Shown here: positions 17,316-24,152 of the stretch, one piece after another
Numbering within the stretch: the first letter of the stretch is position 1
How the letters are laid out: each line of letters begins with the position of its first letter
Source of the DNA: Erythrobacteraceae bacterium
GTDB taxonomy: Bacteria; Pseudomonadota; Alphaproteobacteria; Sphingomonadales; Sphingomonadaceae
Assembly: GCA_027489095.1 (NCBI GenBank)
Contig: JAIYAL010000026.1
Location: forward strand, 1 to 33,478
Length of the DNA: 33,478 nucleotides
Direction: 5' to 3'
Translations under genes and position numbers: made by a program
The notes under the pieces: generated by a model
Databases searched by the model: none
Seen by the model: the letters and a program-made list of their open reading frames with translations, nothing else
What the model was told of the DNA's origin: nothing

Positions 17316-18178
17316 AGCGTGCGGATGATCCCCGAAAAGTCGGTGGCCGCGTTGTCCTTGGCGAAAGCCTCGTAAATCGCGCGCGCGTGCTCGCCGAGCG
17401 CGACGGTAGCCCCCGCTCCTGCCGCCGCTTCCATCGCGAGCTTCAGGTCCTTGAGCATCAGTCCTGCCGCGAACCCGCCCTGGTATCCATTGTCGGCCGG
17501 GGTAACCGGGCCCACACCCGGCACCGGGCAATAGGACGTCATCGACCAGCACTGGCCGCTCGAAACGCTGGAAATATCGTAGAAGGTCTGCGCGTCGAGC
17601 CCCAGCTTGTCCGCCATCGCAAAGGCTTCGCAGGTGCCGATCATGTGGATCGCGAGCAGCATGTTGTTGCAGATCTTGGCCGCCTGGCCCGTGCCCGGCC
17701 CGCCCGCATGGATCACCGCCTTGCCCATCGCGGCAAGGATCGGCTGCGCGCGGGCGAAAGCTGCGTCCGACCCGCCGACCATGAAGGTCAGCGTGCCGCC
17801 ATTGGCCGCGGCAATCCCGCCCGAGACCGGCGCGTCGACCATCTGGTAGCCGTGCTTTTCGGTCACTTCGATCACCTCGCGCGCGGTGGCGACATCGATG
17901 GTCGAACAGTCGAGCAGGATCGCCCCTTCGGGCGCATGGCCGATCACGTCGTCCCAGTAGACCGCTTTGACGATCGCGCCATTGGGCAGCATCGAGACGA
18001 CCGCCTCGACGCCCGCGCAGGCCTCCTTGGCGGCGGCGAAGGTCGCGCACCCCGCATCGCGCGCGGCGGCAAGCGCGGCTTCGCTGAGATCGAAGGCGCG
18101 CACTTCGTGACCCGCCTTCACGAGGTTCGCGGCCATCCCGCCGCCCATATTGCCGAGGCCGATAAAGGCGATTTTCAT
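17312..18178 (-). CDS. mmsB: 3-hydroxyisobutyrate dehydrogenase
   Basis: A 288-aa NAD-dependent beta-hydroxyacid dehydrogenase that oxidises 3-hydroxyisobutyrate to methylmalonate semialdehyde in valine breakdown. The Rossmann motif 'FIGLGNMGGGMAANLVKAG' is at the N-terminus, substrate motif 'DAPVSGGIAAANGGTLTF' near residues 117-134, and the catalytic Lys in 'GPGTGQAAKICNN'. It is the last gene of the valine operon and overlaps the upstream small membrane protein gene by 4 nt. The methylmalonate-semialdehyde dehydrogenase (mmsA) expected for the next step is not in the window. Confidence 0.96.
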   Translation of the reverse strand: MKIAFIGLGNMGGGMAANLVKAGHEVRAFDLSEAALAAARDAGCATFAAAKEACAGVEAVVSMLPNGAIVKAVYWDDVIGHAPEGAILLDCSTIDVATAREVIEVTEKHGYQMVDAPVSGGIAAANGGTLTFMVGGSDAAFARAQPILAAMGKAVIHAGGPGTGQAAKICNNMLLAIHMIGTCEAFAMADKLGLDAQTFYDISSVSSGQCWSMTSYCPVPGVGPVTPADNGYQGGFAAGLMLKDLKLAMEAAAGAGATVALGEHARAIYEAFAKDNAATDFSGIIRTL

Positions 18179-18432
18179 GTCAGACCCGCTTCCTCAAAAA
18201 GACCGTAAACGCTGACCGCGACGAGCAGAACGCCGAACAGGGCAAACATCACCATCTGGAAATCATGCAGCCAACTATCAAACTTAGTGCGGGGTAGCGG
18301 CTCTTCGCCCGTAGCTTTGAGGATGGCTGCCTCCAACAGGCTGATCGAGCCGCCGTCCCGATACTTCCGCAGACTCCAGGCAAGCCAACAGAAGAACAGG
18401 CCGGCGGCAAGCAGCCCCAGCCCGAAGATCAC
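18175..18432 (-). CDS. Small two-helix membrane protein in the valine operon
   Basis: An 85-aa protein of unknown function. Hydrophobic segments lie at about residues 1-20 ('[20 protein letters not shown]') and 52-75 ('[20 protein letters not shown]'), joined by a charged loop with a conserved-looking '[17 protein letters not shown]'. GTG at 18432 gives a 4-nt GTGA overlap with the enoyl-CoA hydratase stop and has GGAAGGGG upstream; GTG at 18444 (89 aa) is the alternative. Its coupling on both sides with valine-degradation genes suggests linked expression, but not necessarily a linked role. It is likely missed or left hypothetical in automatic annotation. Confidence 0.7.
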   Translation of the reverse strand: MIFGLGLLAAGLFFCWLAWSLRKYRDGGSISLLEAAILKATGEEPLPRTKFDSWLHDFQMVMFALFGVLLVAVSVYGLFEEAGLT

Positions 18433-19223
18433 CGCCCCTTCCACTGCCCTTCGCGCTTCTCGATGAAGGCGGCCATCCCTTCGGCCTTGTCCTCGCTCGC
18501 CGTAAGAATCTGGAAGATCCGGCGTTCGACAATCAACCCCTGATCGAGCGTCATTTCGAAGGCCGAGTTCACCATCTCCTTGTTGGCGATGGTCGCCATC
18601 GGCGGCATGGCGGCGATGGTGGCGGCGGTCTTCAATGTTTCCGCGATCAGTTCCTCATGCGGCACCACGCGGGCGACGAGGTTGCTGCGCTCGGCCTCTT
18701 CGGCAGCCATCATCCGGCCGGTGAGGCACATTTCCATCGACTTCGACTTGCCGATTGCGCGGGTAAGGCGCTGCGAGCCGCCCATGCCGGGGGCCACACC
18801 CAGCTTGATTTCGGGCTGGCCGAACTTCGCCTTGTCCGACGCGATGATGAAGTCCGCCATCATCGCAAGCTCGCACCCGCCGCCCAGCGCAAAGCCGTTC
18901 ACGGCAGCGATCCACGGCTTGCGGGTCTTCTTGACGATCTCGGACGTCCAGGGGCTGAAGAAATCATCGAGGAAGAAATCGGCCGCCGCCTTGTCGGCCA
19001 TTTCCTTGATGTCCGCGCCGGCGGCAAAGGCCTTGTCGCCGCTGCCGGTGAGGACCGCGCACAGCTGCGAGGCATCGGCCTGATAGGCGGCGAAGGCATC
19101 GATCAGCTCTTCCAGAACCTTCGAATTCAATGCGTTCAGCGCCTGCGGGCGGTTAATCGTCAGCAGAGTGACGCCCTTGGCGCCCCGGGCGTCGGTTTCG
19201 ACGGTGATCGTCTCGTACGTCAT
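18429..19223 (-). CDS. Enoyl-CoA hydratase (probable methacrylyl-CoA hydratase)
   Basis: A 264-aa crotonase-fold enzyme. '[11 protein letters not shown]' opens the fold, '[12 protein letters not shown]' forms the oxyanion region, and '[12 protein letters not shown]' and '[16 protein letters not shown]' carry the two catalytic glutamates. In this operon it should hydrate methacrylyl-CoA to 3-hydroxyisobutyryl-CoA, although the family also serves fatty-acid oxidation. ATG at 19223 overlaps the upstream stop by 4 nt and has GGAAG just before it, so it is chosen over the ATG at 19235. Confidence 0.93.
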   Translation of the reverse strand: MTYETITVETDARGAKGVTLLTINRPQALNALNSKVLEELIDAFAAYQADASQLCAVLTGSGDKAFAAGADIKEMADKAAADFFLDDFFSPWTSEIVKKTRKPWIAAVNGFALGGGCELAMMADFIIASDKAKFGQPEIKLGVAPGMGGSQRLTRAIGKSKSMEMCLTGRMMAAEEAERSNLVARVVPHEELIAETLKTAATIAAMPPMATIANKEMVNSAFEMTLDQGLIVERRIFQILTASEDKAEGMAAFIEKREGQWKGR

Positions 19224-20275
19224 AGCGGCTTCCATTCCTCATCAGCGGGCAAGGGCGCGAAGATCGCGTCGAGCAGATCCTCGCCGACCTCCTCGGGCGT
19301 CGCCGGGTTCCATTTGGGATCATTGGTTTTGTCGGTAATCACCGCGCGCACCCCTTCGGCAAAATCGGGGCGGGTCAGCACGCGGCTGGCGATGCGGTAT
19401 TCCATCCGCATATTGTCAACAAAATCGGTGAGCGCGGCGCTTTGCGCCAGCTGGCGCAGCGCGACCTTGCAGGTCTGCGGGCTTTTGGTGCCGAGCGTAT
19501 CGCGCTCCTTCACCGCCCAATCATCCCCCGCATCAATCGCAGCTTCAAGGCTGGCGAGGATGTCTTCGTAGCTGTCAGACGCGAAATGCTTGGCGATCTT
19601 GTCCGCATTGGCCTCGATCCGCGCCTTGGGCGGCGTGCCGACCGGTTCGGACAGAATGCCAGCGATCCGATCCGGGTGTTCGTGGATGCGCGCCTTGATG
19701 TCTGCGAGCATGTCGTGCGGCACATAGTGGGTGGCGAGGCCGGTCCAAAGACACTCCGACCCGTCAAGCCGCGCGCCGGTGAGCGCAAGGAACTGACCCA
19801 GCCGCCCGCCCAGCCGCGCCAGATACCAGCCGCCGCCCACGTCCGGGAACAGGCCGATCCCGGTTTCGGGCATGGCGAAGCGGGTGTTCTCGGTCGCCAC
19901 CCGGAACTTGGCGGGTTGCGAAATGCCCACGCCGCCGCCCATGGTGATGCCATCCATGAAAGCGACGATCGGCTTGGCATAAGTGAACATCTGGTGGTTG
20001 AGCTGGTATTCGTCGTGGAAGAACTTGCGGCCCGAAACGCCGCCATCATTCAGCGCCGAATCGCGCAGGAAAGCGATATCGCCGCCCGCGCAGAAGCCCC
20101 GGCCTTCGTCATGATCGAGGATTATCGCCTTGATGCTTTCGTCCCCGGCCCACTCCGTCAACGCCGCACTCATCGCATTGCACATCTCCAGCGTCAGCGC
20201 ATGCAGCGCCTTGGGCCGGTTAAGGCTGATATGGCCAATCGGGCCATTCGTGCGGATCAGGACGTCATCGGTCAT
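19220..20275 (-). CDS. 3-hydroxyisobutyryl-CoA hydrolase
   Basis: A 351-aa crotonase-superfamily member of the HIBCH type, which hydrolyses 3-hydroxyisobutyryl-CoA to free 3-hydroxyisobutyrate. It shows '[13 protein letters not shown]', '[13 protein letters not shown]' and '[20 protein letters not shown]', plus the long C-terminal region with '[13 protein letters not shown]' that separates this group from plain enoyl-CoA hydratases. Start and stop both overlap neighbours by 4 nt. Length fits the family. Confidence 0.93.
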   Translation of the reverse strand: MTDDVLIRTNGPIGHISLNRPKALHALTLEMCNAMSAALTEWAGDESIKAIILDHDEGRGFCAGGDIAFLRDSALNDGGVSGRKFFHDEYQLNHQMFTYAKPIVAFMDGITMGGGVGISQPAKFRVATENTRFAMPETGIGLFPDVGGGWYLARLGGRLGQFLALTGARLDGSECLWTGLATHYVPHDMLADIKARIHEHPDRIAGILSEPVGTPPKARIEANADKIAKHFASDSYEDILASLEAAIDAGDDWAVKERDTLGTKSPQTCKVALRQLAQSAALTDFVDNMRMEYRIASRVLTRPDFAEGVRAVITDKTNDPKWNPATPEEVGEDLLDAIFAPLPADEEWKPL

Positions 20276-20682
20276 TGCGACAGTACTTTCGGTTCGATCA
20301 GGTCCCAGCGATTGCCAAACGGATCGCTAAAGACGGCAACGGTGCCATAGGCTTCATGGCGCGGTTGCTCTTGAAACTGCACGCCTGCATCGACGAGGCG
20401 TGCCTGAGTGGCTGCAAAATCATCGGTGTGGGCAAAAAAGCCGACCCGTCCGCCGGTCTGGTTGCCGATGGCAGCGATTTGGGCGTCATTGGCGGCCTTG
20501 GCGATCAACAAACGCCCCCCACCCCTGGCGCCATCCTTGCCGCCGACCACCACCCAGCGCTTGCCAGCGCCCATATCGCTGTCCTCGATCAGATCGAAGC
20601 CGAGCGCATCGACGCAGAAGGCAATGCCCGCATCGTAATCGGGCACCACCAGCGTTGTCAGGGCAAGCCGGACGCTGGTCAC
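20272..20682 (-). CDS. VOC family (glyoxalase-like) protein
   Basis: A 136-aa vicinal-oxygen-chelate protein with two beta-alpha-beta-beta-beta modules. It begins 'LALTTLVVPDYDAGIAFCVDALGF' and ends with 'VFSDPFGNRWDLIEP', the usual metal-ligand Glu region. Its position inside the valine operon with 4-nt overlaps on both sides is unusual. It might act on a reactive intermediate such as methacrylyl-CoA or methylmalonate semialdehyde, or be a bystander; substrate cannot be inferred from sequence. Confidence 0.85.
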   Translation of the reverse strand: MTSVRLALTTLVVPDYDAGIAFCVDALGFDLIEDSDMGAGKRWVVVGGKDGARGGGRLLIAKAANDAQIAAIGNQTGGRVGFFAHTDDFAATQARLVDAGVQFQEQPRHEAYGTVAVFSDPFGNRWDLIEPKVLSQ

Positions 20683-21824
20683 TGGCGCAAGAGATCCCGG
20701 CCCACGACCATGCGCATGATCTGGTTGGTGCCTTCGAGGATCGAATGCACGCGCAGATCGCGCCAGAAGCGTTCGATCGGGTAGTCCTGAAGATAGCCGT
20801 AGCCGCCGAACAGCTGCAGCGCCTTGTCGACGATGGCGCTGCCATTATCGGTCGCCAGCCGTTTGGCCATCGCGGAAAAGCGCGTCTTGTCAGGCGCGTT
20901 GTCGGTCACCTTGGCCGCCGCAAGGTAAAGCAGCGCGCGCGCCGCTTCCAGATCGGTCGCCATGTCGGCGAGCATGAACTGGGTGTTCTGGAAATCGGCC
21001 ACCGCCTGCCCGAACTGGCTGCGTTCCTTGGTGTACTTGATCGCTTCATCAAGGCACCGCTGCGCCCCGCCCAGCGAACAGGCGCCAATGTTGAGGCGGC
21101 CTCCATCAAGGCCCATCATCGCGATGCGGAAGCCCTCGCCCTCGGCACCCACGAGGTTCTCCACCGGCACACGCACGTCCTCAAGGATCAGCTGCGCGGT
21201 CGGCTGCGAGTGCCAGCCGAGCTTCTTCTCCTGCGCGCCGAAGCTGACGCCGGGCATGTCCTTCTCGATCACCACACAGGAGATGCCCTTGGGGCCATCC
21301 TCCCCGGTGCGCACCATCACGACATAGATCTCGTTCGCGCCCGCGCCCGAGATGAACTGCTTGGTGCCGTTGAGCACATAGTGGTCGCCGTCCCGCCGGG
21401 CGGTGGTGCGCAGCGCCGAGGCGTCCGACCCGCTCGAGGGTTCCGTGAGGCAGTAGCTCGCAATCTGCTCCATGGTCACCAGACTGGGAAGATACTTCGC
21501 CTTGACCGTCTCCCCGCCGAAGCGGTCGATCATCCATGCGGCCATGTTATGGATCGAGATGAACGCGGATGTGGAAGGACAGCCATAGGCCATCGCCTCC
21601 ATGATCAGCGCCGCTTCCAGACGACCCAAGCCGATCCCGCCCGACTGTTCGGAGACGTAGATCGCCCCGAACCCGAGTTCGGCGCTGCGCTGGATCACGT
21701 CGCGCGGGAAGATGTGTTTCTCATCCCATTCAGCCGCTTTGGGGGTGATGGCGTCGGCGGTGAACCGCTGGGCGACCTCGCGGATCGCGAGCTGGTCATC
21801 GTTGAGCTGGAATTGTCCGTGCAT
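20679..21824 (-). CDS. Acyl-CoA dehydrogenase (probable isobutyryl-CoA dehydrogenase)
   Basis: A 381-aa FAD-dependent acyl-CoA dehydrogenase. 'YCLTEPSSGSDASALRT' binds FAD and substrate, 'GGAQRCLDEAIKYTKERSQFG' and 'QLFGGYGYLQDYPIERFWRD' are family blocks, and Glu364 in 'ILEGTNQIMR' is the expected catalytic base. Motifs and operon partners point to isobutyryl-CoA dehydrogenase, which makes methacrylyl-CoA in valine degradation. It is the first gene of the operon; the 125-bp spacer upstream (21825-21949) should carry its promoter, but no clear box was recognised. Confidence 0.93.
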   Translation of the reverse strand: MHGQFQLNDDQLAIREVAQRFTADAITPKAAEWDEKHIFPRDVIQRSAELGFGAIYVSEQSGGIGLGRLEAALIMEAMAYGCPSTSAFISIHNMAAWMIDRFGGETVKAKYLPSLVTMEQIASYCLTEPSSGSDASALRTTARRDGDHYVLNGTKQFISGAGANEIYVVMVRTGEDGPKGISCVVIEKDMPGVSFGAQEKKLGWHSQPTAQLILEDVRVPVENLVGAEGEGFRIAMMGLDGGRLNIGACSLGGAQRCLDEAIKYTKERSQFGQAVADFQNTQFMLADMATDLEAARALLYLAAAKVTDNAPDKTRFSAMAKRLATDNGSAIVDKALQLFGGYGYLQDYPIERFWRDLRVHSILEGTNQIMRMVVGRDLLRQ

Positions 21825-21949
21825 GCCGGGTGCTCTAGCGGCCTTGTGCGCGGGGGAAAAGGGAGAGACGTGGCGCTCGCTTGAGGAAATTTGCTAGGGC
21901 GGGCGGGTTGAGCGACATCTCCGGCGCGTTTTCGAACGTATCTGTCGGA

Positions 21950-22231
21950 ATGAAAAGAACTAGTCCGACCCTGATCTGCATCTACAACGCCGATGGCGGG
22001 GTGCTGAATGCGGCCCGCGACATGGCGCACAAGATCCTCGCGCCCGCCACCTACCCCTGTTCGCTGTGCGCGTTGACCTATGGGGCCTTCACCATGCAAT
22101 CCGAGTGGCGCCGCACGATCGACCGGCTGGGCCTGCCGGTGCTGATGAGCGCCGCCGAGCTTGCTGCCCTACCCGATCTTGCCGCGTTGATCGCCCGCCT
22201 CAAGCAGCAGATCGCGGGCGTCAGGAGGTGA
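21950..22231 (+). CDS. Small CXXC-motif protein of unknown function
   Basis: A 93-aa protein I cannot assign. It begins 'MKRTSPTLICIYNADGG' and has a CXXC pair in 'YPCSLCALTYGAF' near residue 45, which might bind metal or be redox-active. The C-terminal half is helical, ending 'LIARLKQQIAGVRR'. There is no signal peptide or membrane segment. ATG at 21950 is the first Met of the conserved-looking body; the open frame upstream is not protein-like. It is transcribed away from the valine operon and its end overlaps the converging DUF1254 gene by 11 bp. Confidence 0.65.
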   Translation: MKRTSPTLICIYNADGGVLNAARDMAHKILAPATYPCSLCALTYGAFTMQSEWRRTIDRLGLPVLMSAAELAALPDLAALIARLKQQIAGVRR

Positions 22232-22742
22232 TGCGCACGAGGCGGCAGGTATCGGCCTTTCCGGCCTCGGCCGCAGCGGCGAAGCGTACAGCATCGGGAG
22301 CGAGGCGCCGGATCAGGATCACGCCCTTGGCGCTCGGGCTGACGATTGTGCCCGCCTCGGGCGCGCTCCCCGGCGGGAGCAGGCGGACACTAACCGCCCG
22401 CCCGGTGCCGCGGATCGTGGCGTAATTGTCTGTGCGCGCATCGAAGAATGCGAGCGATTGGTAGGCGGGGTATGCGCCCAGTGTCACCGCCAGACCGGTT
22501 CCAGACGCGCCGAGGTCGTAGCGGCACAGCGCGTAATAGAGATCGGGCGAGGAGCGCACCACCTGCTGGGTCTGCGGGGTGACCCGCGGCGTCGCGGTAA
22601 AGGCGTGGAGCGCCACCCCCCGTTCGGCAAGCACCGCCATGGCGCGGCCCATGATCACTGCGGGCGCGTAGTGGAGGGTAAGCGCGTGCGCCCCTGCGGC
22701 ACAGGCAAGCAGCACGGCAAGCGGCCCGATCCAGCGCTTCAT
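22221..22742 (-). CDS. DUF1254-like protein
   Basis: A 173-aa protein with an N-terminal membrane anchor or signal (residues 4-20, 'WIGPLAVLLACAAGAHA') and a body resembling the DUF1254 domain ('VRSSPDLYYALCRYDL', 'AYQSLAFFDARTDNYATIRG'). DUF1254 and DUF1214 are often fused in one protein; here they are adjacent separate genes, a known layout in alphaproteobacteria. It overlaps the upstream DUF1214 gene by 4 nt. Function is unknown; probably envelope-located. Confidence 0.8.
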   Translation of the reverse strand: MKRWIGPLAVLLACAAGAHALTLHYAPAVIMGRAMAVLAERGVALHAFTATPRVTPQTQQVVRSSPDLYYALCRYDLGASGTGLAVTLGAYPAYQSLAFFDARTDNYATIRGTGRAVSVRLLPPGSAPEAGTIVSPSAKGVILIRRLAPDAVRFAAAAEAGKADTCRLVRITS

Positions 22743-23338
22743 TGCCCGCCCTCGCAAGACAAACGCTCGATACGCGGCGCGGCGAGAGCGGCGTTAGGAT
22801 CGGCGAGCAGCGATGCTTCGGGCATATACAATCGCAGGGTGAGATCGAATGCCCGCGCCCCTCGGCTCGAAATCCACGCCGTCTCGCCATCGGGCCGCTG
22901 CGCTGCGATCACTGCCGACCATGCCCCCGGCCCAGCCTGCTCGGCATCGATGCTGAGCGCATTGTCGGTGTTGTCTGGCAGCATGCTGTCAGAATTGTAG
23001 AGCGTCACCGACCACCAGGCCGCGGGCATCGCATCGCCGCCGATTCTATAGCGGCACGCCTCGCGCAGTGGCTCGCCTGAATCGTCCACCGAGCGGGTGA
23101 AATAGACCGCCTCGGTCTTGGCCAGCGCCAGCAAGCCGTGGCGGGCAACGCGGGCGCGGGTGTAGGGATCGGCGGCCTTCGATCCGATCGCGAAGTCGCT
23201 GCGCCAGCCGCCCACATCGACATCGCCGAACGCCATGTTGCGCCCCGCGGACCACAGACCCGCCATCCACAAGGCGCTTCCGAGCCCGAGCGCCGCGCCC
23301 GCTACCCCAGCAGCGATATAGACGAGCGCGCGCCGCAT
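22739..23338 (-). CDS. DUF1214-like protein
   Basis: A 199-aa protein with an N-terminal hydrophobic anchor ('LVYIAAGVAGAALGLGSALWMAG') and a DUF1214-type domain containing 'AAWWSVTLYNSDSMLPDN' and 'FDLTLRLYMPEASLL'. ATG at 23338 shares one base with the RidA stop (TGATG), and an open frame extends 20 codons further but is not favoured. It is coupled to the DUF1254 gene downstream, so the two likely act as a pair. Function unknown. Confidence 0.82.
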   Translation of the reverse strand: MRRALVYIAAGVAGAALGLGSALWMAGLWSAGRNMAFGDVDVGGWRSDFAIGSKAADPYTRARVARHGLLALAKTEAVYFTRSVDDSGEPLREACRYRIGGDAMPAAWWSVTLYNSDSMLPDNTDNALSIDAEQAGPGAWSAVIAAQRPDGETAWISSRGARAFDLTLRLYMPEASLLADPNAALAAPRIERLSCEGGQ

Positions 23339-23727
23339 CAGCCAGCCAGCACCGCTTCCGCTTCGATCTCGACCCGCCATTCGGGGCGGCACAGCCACGC
23401 GACCCCCGCCATGGTCGCAGCCGGAGGCGCCGCGCCGAAGAATTTCGCGTGAACCGCGCCGACCGCGTCCTGATCGTCAGGATCGGTCAGCAGCATCCGG
23501 GTGCGCACCACATCGGCTGCAGTGCCGCCGAGCTCCTCGATCGCTGCGACGATGATCGTGCAGCAGCGGGCTGCTTGCTCGGCAGCGCTTCCGGCGGTGG
23601 TCGAACCGTCGGGCTCGACCGGGCCCGTGCCGGCAACGATGATCCGGTTGCCATCCCTCACCGCCCGCGCGAAGCCGAAAGTCGCCTCGTAGGGAGAGCC
23701 AGAAGTCGCCCTCAATCGCTCACTCAT
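23338..23727 (-). CDS. RidA/YjgF family protein
   Basis: A 129-aa Rid-superfamily protein. Canonical RidA deaminates reactive enamine/imine intermediates as a trimer. The segment 'DVVRTRMLLTDPDD' holds the Arg typical of active members, 'IIVAGTGPVEPDG' lies in the N-terminal half, and 'VEIEAEAVL' closes the domain. It overlaps both neighbours (4 nt upstream, 1 nt downstream). Subfamily is unclear, so deaminase activity is likely but not certain. Confidence 0.9.
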   Translation of the reverse strand: MSERLRATSGSPYEATFGFARAVRDGNRIIVAGTGPVEPDGSTTAGSAAEQAARCCTIIVAAIEELGGTAADVVRTRMLLTDPDDQDAVGAVHAKFFGAAPPAATMAGVAWLCRPEWRVEIEAEAVLAG

Positions 23728-24065
23728 CCGCAGGTGATTTCGGTGATCTTCATGTTGCCGTCATAGCTCACGTTCACGCGGTCTTCGCGGTAATCCTTCG
23801 TCCACGCGCCGCCGGGAGGGCCCCAGCGCAGCAAGCGCGCGCCGGCGTCCTTGAGGATCGCCGTGCCCATGCCCTGCGTCGCGCTGTGGCCGATGTGGCC
23901 CTGCGCCGCCGCAGCGTTGCAGACCATCGGTGCGGGCGGCGGCGGCACGGGCACTGCTTCGGCGCGGTCCGGGCCGCTGTCCCCGATGGCCACCACGCAG
24001 CCCGACAGGCCGATGGCCCCGAGCCCGGCCAGTGCTGCACGCATCGCTGCTGTCCTCATAAACAT
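23724..24065 (-). CDS. Lipoprotein with I78-family peptidase-inhibitor domain
   Basis: A 113-aa protein with a lipoprotein signal peptide: Met1 to the lipobox 'GLSGC' with lipidated Cys23. A short acidic/Pro-rich linker follows, then an I78-like domain with 'CNAAAAQGHIGHSATQGMG' and a final 'REDRVNVSYDGNMKITEITCG', which resembles the potato inhibitor-like C-terminus of I78 proteins. ATG at 24065 with GGGAG 5 nt upstream is chosen. It heads a four-gene coupled operon. Inhibition of periplasmic proteases is suggested by family only. Confidence 0.82.
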   Translation of the reverse strand: MFMRTAAMRAALAGLGAIGLSGCVVAIGDSGPDRAEAVPVPPPPAPMVCNAAAAQGHIGHSATQGMGTAILKDAGARLLRWGPPGGAWTKDYREDRVNVSYDGNMKITEITCG

Positions 24066-24152
24066 GATCTCCCGTTGTCGCCGACCGGGTGCGGCCCGGC
24101 TCCTTGCCACCTAGCTATCAGCGCGGGGCCGCGATGAGAAGCGGGGACGTGC

